A DNA stretch of 64,000 bases, taken from positions 4,404-68,403 of the forward strand of contig JAEZXX010000059.1 of assembly GCA_023419535.1 (NCBI GenBank), written 5' to 3'. Shown here piece after piece: positions 57,889 to 64,000 of this stretch. The translations under genes were made by a program, and so were the position numbers. Numbering within the stretch: the first letter of the stretch is position 1; each line of letters begins with the position of its first letter. The stretch is from Pseudomonadota bacterium (GTDB lineage: Bacteria > Pseudomonadota > Alphaproteobacteria > Rhizobiales > Rhizobiaceae). A model generated the notes under the pieces. It did not search any database and had not been told where the DNA came from. It worked only from the letters and a program-made list of their open reading frames with translations.

Positions 57889-58749
57889 ATGACCGGCCCG
57901 AGCATCGCCGGTGCGGTCCGGGCGGCGGCCGAGCGGCTGCGCGGGGCCGGCGACACGCCCGGGCTCGACGCCCGGCTCCTGGCGCGCGCGGCGTTCGGGC
58001 TCGACGCCTCCGGCTTGATCCTGCGGGGCGGTGAGGCCGCCGAACCGGCGGCGCTCCAGCGCTTCGAGGCCCTCGTCGAACGCCGCGCGGGCGGCGAGCC
58101 CGTCCATCGGATCCTCGGGCGGCGCGGCTTCCACGACCACGAGTTCGAGCTGTCGCCCGAAACGCTGGAGCCGCGGCCGGACACCGAGATCCTGGTCGAA
58201 CTCGCCGCGAAGGCGATTCGCGCCGGCGGCAAGCCGGACGTCCTCTTCGCCGATCTCGGCACCGGTTCGGGCGCGATCGCGGTCTCGCTGCTCGCGCTCT
58301 TCCCGCAAAGCACGGCGATCGCGGTCGACCTCTGCGAGGGCGCGCTCGTCACCGCGCGCCGGAACGCGGAGCGCGCCGGCGTCGCCGAACGCTTCCACGC
58401 GGTCGCCGGCGACATGCTGGAGGGGATCGACGCGCCTCTTGATATGGTCGTCTCCAACCCCCCATATATTCCGACAGCCGAGATCGAGAGCCTTTCGCCC
58501 GACGTGCGCCGGTACGATCCGATGCTGGCGCTGGACGGAGGTGCGGACGGGCTGGACGCCTATCGCTCGATCGCGAAGCACCTCTCGCGGCATCGAAACG
58601 GGATTCCCGACGTGCTTCTGGAGATCGGCGCGGGCCAGGGGGCGGATGTCGGGGCCATCTTCGCAGCAAGCGGATACGACCTCTTCGAACGGGCGGACGA
58701 TCTCTCAGGCCATATGCGGGCCTTATGGTTCAAGCCCCACGATCGGTGA
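57889..58749 (+). CDS. prmC: Release factor glutamine methyltransferase
   Basis: 286 residues. N-terminal helical domain with GEPVHRILGRRGFHDHEFEL, SAM motif FADLGTGSGAIAVSLLA, and the NPPY catalytic motif at 190-193. It methylates Gln in the GGQ of RF1 and RF2. Co-transcribed with prfA. Confidence 0.96.
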   Translation: MTGPSIAGAVRAAAERLRGAGDTPGLDARLLARAAFGLDASGLILRGGEAAEPAALQRFEALVERRAGGEPVHRILGRRGFHDHEFELSPETLEPRPDTEILVELAAKAIRAGGKPDVLFADLGTGSGAIAVSLLALFPQSTAIAVDLCEGALVTARRNAERAGVAERFHAVAGDMLEGIDAPLDMVVSNPPYIPTAEIESLSPDVRRYDPMLALDGGADGLDAYRSIAKHLSRHRNGIPDVLLEIGAGQGADVGAIFAASGYDLFERADDLSGHMRALWFKPHDR

Positions 58750-59101
58750 AGGGCTCGTCGAAAAGCGTCGCGAAACGGGTTTCCCACCGAAGAAATGGCT
58801 TGTGGGGCTGGACGCGAGACTCTAAGGGATGGAACGAAGAGACGAGAACAAACGAAGGGGAAAGCCCTTCGACCCGGTTTCGGATGAAACTCGGGCGCGG
58901 TGACGAAGAATACCGTCGCACTCGTCATGGTCGACGACCGGATCGTCGAACGGGATCGACTTAATATCTCCAGGGGTGTTTCCCGCCGTGCCGAAAGGCC
59001 GGGCGGACGGCTCGGGAAGATCATCGGTGCGGGCCTTCGAGGAAACGCCCGCGATGGCGACGCTGCCGGTGCGCCCGGCTGTTGCGAAAGACAGGAAGAG
59101 C
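58750..59101. other. Intergenic region between prmC and the DUF4167 gene
   Basis: 352 bases with no supported gene. A TTAATATC near 58962 may be a -10 box for the DUF4167 gene. No strong terminator for prmC was found. The frame of the next gene is open back to 58976, but that stretch lacks the family's pattern. Confidence 0.45.
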
Positions 59102-60208
59102 ATGAGGCCAGGACAGCAGAACAACAACAAGCGCATGCGCGGCCGCGGCCGCAAGGGGCCCAATCCCCTGTCGCGCTCCTACGAGTCCAATGGACCGGAC
59201 GTGAAGATCCGGGGCACCGCCCAGCACATCGCCGAGCGCTACGCCACCCTGGCCCGCGACGCGACCTCCGCGGGCGACCGCGTGATGGCCGAGAACTACT
59301 TCCAGCACGCCGAGCATTACGGCCGCATCGTCGCCGCCGCCCAGGGCTCGTTCCAGCCGGCCCAGGCCGAGCGCGACTACGACGAGACGGACGAGGACGG
59401 CGAGGGCGGCGAGGACTTCTCCAACGCCCCGCGCCAAGACGACCGCGGCCAGAACGGCAACGGACAGTACCGCGACCGCAACGACAGTCAGCCCCGCGGC
59501 GACAACCCGCAGCGGCGCGACCGTGACGACAATCGCGAGTATCGCGGCGAGCGTCAGGACCGCGACGGCCGGGACTTCAGGGGCGAGCGCGACAATCGGG
59601 GCGAGCGGCAGAATCGCGGCGAGCGCGACGGACGCGAGAACCGCGACCGCAACTTCCGCGACCGCCGCGGCGAAAACGGCCAGCCCTACGGCCGCGACCG
59701 GAACGAGGGCGGCGAGGACCGTGGCCCGCGCCACGAGCGCCGCTTCGAGAACCGCGAGCGCCGCGAGGACGGCGAGGGCCCGCGCGTGACGTCCGAGGAG
59801 AGCCAGGCGCCGGCCACCGAGTACGCCGCGCCCGCCGAGACGAATGTGTCGCCCGCGCCCGAGGCGCAGGACGAGGCGCCCCGCCGGCGGGCCCGCACCC
59901 CGCGCCCGCGTCTCCACGAGACGTCCGGCGAGGAGCCTGTGAACGGCGAGATCCCGTCGAATGCCGGCGAGTCGCCCGCGACGGTCAGCGCGGATTCGCC
60001 CGCGGCCGAGGAGGTCGTCGCCCCCCGCCGCCGCGGCCGTCCGCCGCGCAAGGTGGAAGGCGCCGAGGACGCCGCGCCCGAGGCGGGCGCCGAGGCTCCG
60101 GTCAAGCGCAAGCCCGGCCGGCCGCGCAAGGTGAAGGCCGAGGACGAGGCTGCCGAGAGCACCGACCGGAGCGAGCTTCCCGCTTTCCTGCTGGCCTCCA
60201 ACGGCTGA
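59102..60208 (+). CDS. DUF4167 domain protein with long disordered Arg-rich tail
   Basis: 368 residues from ATG 59102 (MRPGQQNNNKRMRGRGRKG), where AGGAAG precedes by about 5 bases. Residues 1-80 are the DUF4167 domain (IRGTAQHIAERYATLARDA). The remainder is low-complexity: RDR/GER repeats up to about 240, then Pro/Ala/Glu, then two AT-hook-like motifs (RRRGRPPRK and KRKPGRPRK). Possibly RNA- or DNA-binding; function unknown. Its gene is conserved between prmC and clpB. Confidence 0.88.
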   Translation: MRPGQQNNNKRMRGRGRKGPNPLSRSYESNGPDVKIRGTAQHIAERYATLARDATSAGDRVMAENYFQHAEHYGRIVAAAQGSFQPAQAERDYDETDEDGEGGEDFSNAPRQDDRGQNGNGQYRDRNDSQPRGDNPQRRDRDDNREYRGERQDRDGRDFRGERDNRGERQNRGERDGRENRDRNFRDRRGENGQPYGRDRNEGGEDRGPRHERRFENRERREDGEGPRVTSEESQAPATEYAAPAETNVSPAPEAQDEAPRRRARTPRPRLHETSGEEPVNGEIPSNAGESPATVSADSPAAEEVVAPRRRGRPPRKVEGAEDAAPEAGAEAPVKRKPGRPRKVKAEDEAAESTDRSELPAFLLASNG

Positions 60209-60226
60209 CGCCGCCAGCATCGATCG

Positions 60227-60257
60227 AAGGGCCCGGACAGCGATGTCCGGGCCCTTT
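60227..60257 (+). terminator. Terminator after the DUF4167 gene
   Basis: AAGGGCCCGGACA pairs perfectly with TGTCCGGGCCCTT over a GCGA loop, ending in TTTCTC. A 13-bp stem, the strongest terminator in the window; it separates this gene from clpB. Confidence 0.85.
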
Positions 60258-60410
60258 CTCGTTCGCGTCCATTTTGTTCGGCCCCGATCTTCCGGGCGCG
60301 GCAGCGCCTTCCCATATCCTCCGCATACGGCCCGCCGCTGACGGGGGCCGCTCTGAACCCTGCTCGCCCATGCCGTCCCGGGTGGTTGCCGAGCGAACCG
60401 GAGAGACGAC

Positions 60411-63026
<2,616 letters not shown>

Positions 63027-63040
63027 CGGCGAGGCGGAAG

Positions 63041-63070
63041 GCCGGGACGGCTTCGCACCGTCCCGGCTTC
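63041..63070 (+). terminator. Terminator after clpB
   Basis: GCCGGGACGG (63041-63050) pairs perfectly with CCGTCCCGGC (63058-63067), followed by TTCTC. It ends just before the convergent YadA-like gene and may serve both strands. Confidence 0.7.
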
Positions 63071-63073
63071 TCA

Positions 63074-63415
63074 TCAGGCGAAGGTAACGCCGTCCCGGGC
63101 TCCGAAGGCGCCGCTATCCGTGCCGACGCCGACGCCGCCGTGAAGCAGGACGCTGTCGCCGACCCGCGCCTGCGCGGTGCCGGCGAAGGCATGCTTTCCC
63201 TCGAACGTCCCCCAGTTGAGCGCCAGCCCGAAATCCTTGTCCGCGGGCAGCGAGCCGCCGGCCATGGCGCTGCCCTCGAGGGCGGTGCCGAGGCCGTCCT
63301 TCAGGCGTTCGAAGAGGTGGTCCACGCGTCCGTCGAGGGCGGTCACGCGGTCGTCGCGCGCCGCGACGGAAGAGCCTCGCCCACCGAGCCGGCTGTCCAG
63401 CGCGGTGAGGCGCAC
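63074..63415 (-). CDS. YadA-anchor-like protein without visible signal peptide
   Basis: 113 residues from GTG 63415. A short coiled-coil stalk (LTALDSRLGG and ALDGRVDHLFERLKDG) leads into a beta-rich C-terminus, ALEGSAMAGGSLPADKDFG, NWGTFEGKHAFAGTAQARV and GGVGVGTDSGAFGARDGV. This matches the trimeric-autotransporter membrane anchor (YadA_anchor). No signal peptide is encoded, and no earlier start codon exists in frame, although the frame stays open upstream. It may be a 5'-truncated remnant or use an undetected start. Confidence 0.6.
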   Translation of the reverse strand: MRLTALDSRLGGRGSSVAARDDRVTALDGRVDHLFERLKDGLGTALEGSAMAGGSLPADKDFGLALNWGTFEGKHAFAGTAQARVGDSVLLHGGVGVGTDSGAFGARDGVTFA

Positions 63416-63482
63416 GTCCTGTCCGTCGTTGCGCGCGTCCCGCCGCCCGGGCGTCCGGCGGCGGCCCGGCGGGTGCCCGGCG

Positions 63483-63791
63483 TCAGCCGCAGCGCGCCTC
63501 GCGGATCGTGCCGCTCGCAGGATCGGTCGCGATCGTCACGCGCGCGTCCTGGAAGTCCATCGTAACGGGGTCGCCCGGCCGGATCTGGCGCACGACGCTG
63601 GCGCCGGTGCGCTGGCGGGCTTCGTCGTCCGTGACGCGGGGGCTGCCGACCAGGGCGGAGGCGCGGGCCGGGTCGCAGATCGAGCCGCCTCCGGGCGGCG
63701 GCGGGGGCGGCGTTTCGGTCGCCACGCAACCGGCGAGCATCAGAAGCGCGAAGGGGCCCGCCAGGGCGGCTGTGCGTCGGGTGGTCGTCAT
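63483..63791 (-). CDS. I78-type peptidase inhibitor lipoprotein
   Basis: 102 residues. Lipobox ends at C22 (LLMLAGCVAT), followed by a Pro-rich linker. The domain has CDPARASALVGSPRVTDDEA, then VRQIRPGDPVTMDFQDARVT and IREARCG, the pattern of the I78 (elafin-like) inhibitor family. It should sit on the envelope facing the periplasm and inhibit serine proteases. Just upstream of the YadA-like gene on the same strand. Confidence 0.85.
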   Translation of the reverse strand: MTTTRRTAALAGPFALLMLAGCVATETPPPPPPGGGSICDPARASALVGSPRVTDDEARQRTGASVVRQIRPGDPVTMDFQDARVTIATDPASGTIREARCG

Positions 63792-63858
63792 CGTCGGTCT
63801 CTCCTGCCTGTCCCTTCGAGATCGGAACCCGTCGCGGCGCGGCGGGTTCCGACGGCGG

Positions 63859-63899
63859 CGCTCTTCGAGGCCCTCATCCCCCTGCCGGGACCGTCTCCC
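63859..63899 (-). repeat. Dispersed repeat, copy B
   Basis: On the minus strand it reads GGGAGACGGTCCC... to CTCGAAGAGCG, matching copy A (50355-50394) apart from one base change and one extra C. A CCCGTCCCGGGAGACGGG hairpin overlaps its edge, and CTCTCCCGCTTGCGGGAGAG closes the window. The surrounding 63792-64000 has no gene. Confidence 0.7.
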
Positions 63900-64000
63900 G
63901 TCCCGGGAGACGGGTACGCCTTACCGCATTGCTTCCTTGTCGAGCGTGGCGAGACGGCTCCGAAAGAGGCGCCATTCCTCTCCCGCTTGCGGGAGAGGAA

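Noticed and set aside
60258..60410. Sigma-32 promoter for clpB
   Set aside because: No CTTGAA-like -35 paired with a heat-shock -10 at proper spacing was found.
63343..63729. Second frame over the inhibitor gene as the missing N-terminus of the YadA-like protein
   Set aside because: Its translation is Arg/Pro-rich without a signal peptide and mirrors the I78 gene's codon bias.

Overview
The window is GC-rich, densely packed chromosomal DNA from an alphaproteobacterium. The gene order points to the order Hyphomicrobiales (Rhizobiales): response regulator-hpt-ftsEX-plsC, chorismate mutase-hisC-tyrC beside metXW, cobST-dnaJ-like-bolA, aroKB-xerD, secA-ppiC-argJ-mutT, and ubiG / lysC-ptsP-prfA-prmC-DUF4167-clpB are blocks known from that order. 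A family closer than that (for example Aurantimonadaceae) is only a guess. No rRNA, tRNA, CRISPR array, prophage or insertion sequence was seen. Non-ATG starts are common, and many neighbouring genes overlap by four bases (ATGA or TTGA).

Layout. 1-9.8 kb: the end of a DUF4175-type protein, a methyltransferase, a receiver-only regulator, hpt, the division ABC pair ftsEX, an envelope DUF218 protein, plsC, a ChaC-type cyclotransferase and a DUF2125 protein. 8.7-13.7 kb: tyrosine-branch genes on the minus strand, divergent from metX-metW. 13.7-14.2 kb: a BrnT/BrnA toxin-antitoxin pair. 14.2-19.6 kb: a Bug-type binding protein, a methyltransferase, gloB, a cupin, a DMT exporter, rpmB, and a queuosine-precursor transporter behind a candidate preQ1-I riboswitch. 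19.7-20.6 kb: a two-gene accessory module whose second gene is a Shedu/DUF4263 relative. 20.6-28.8 kb: a phytase-like esterase, cobT, cobS, a J-domain protein, bolA, aroK-aroB and xerD. 28.8-29.4 kb: a protein that reads as a bacterial RGS domain. 29.8-37.2 kb: accA, an L,D-transpeptidase lipoprotein, a putative selenate/phosphonate-type ABC transporter and a flavin monooxygenase. 37.4-44.7 kb: secA, a parvulin, argJ, a GNAT protein, a Phd/VapC pair and mutT. 44.7-51 kb: comF, grxC, a nitrilase-family amidase, DUF1178, two DUF1289 proteins, a GNAT protein, and dps behind two Irr/ICE-like boxes. 51-63 kb: ubiG, an SDR, lysC, ptsP, prfA, prmC, a DUF4167 protein and clpB. The end holds a YadA-anchor-like ORF, an I78-type inhibitor lipoprotein and one copy of a dispersed repeat.

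Most genes are core functions: aromatic amino acid, methionine, lysine and arginine synthesis, cobalamin cobalt chelation, fatty acid and phospholipid synthesis, protein export, translation termination and proteostasis. The accessory interest is in small insertions between these blocks: the two toxin-antitoxin pairs, the Shedu-like module and the RGS-like gene. The last two are the best candidates for undescribed biology. All assignments come from reading the sequence; no database search was run.
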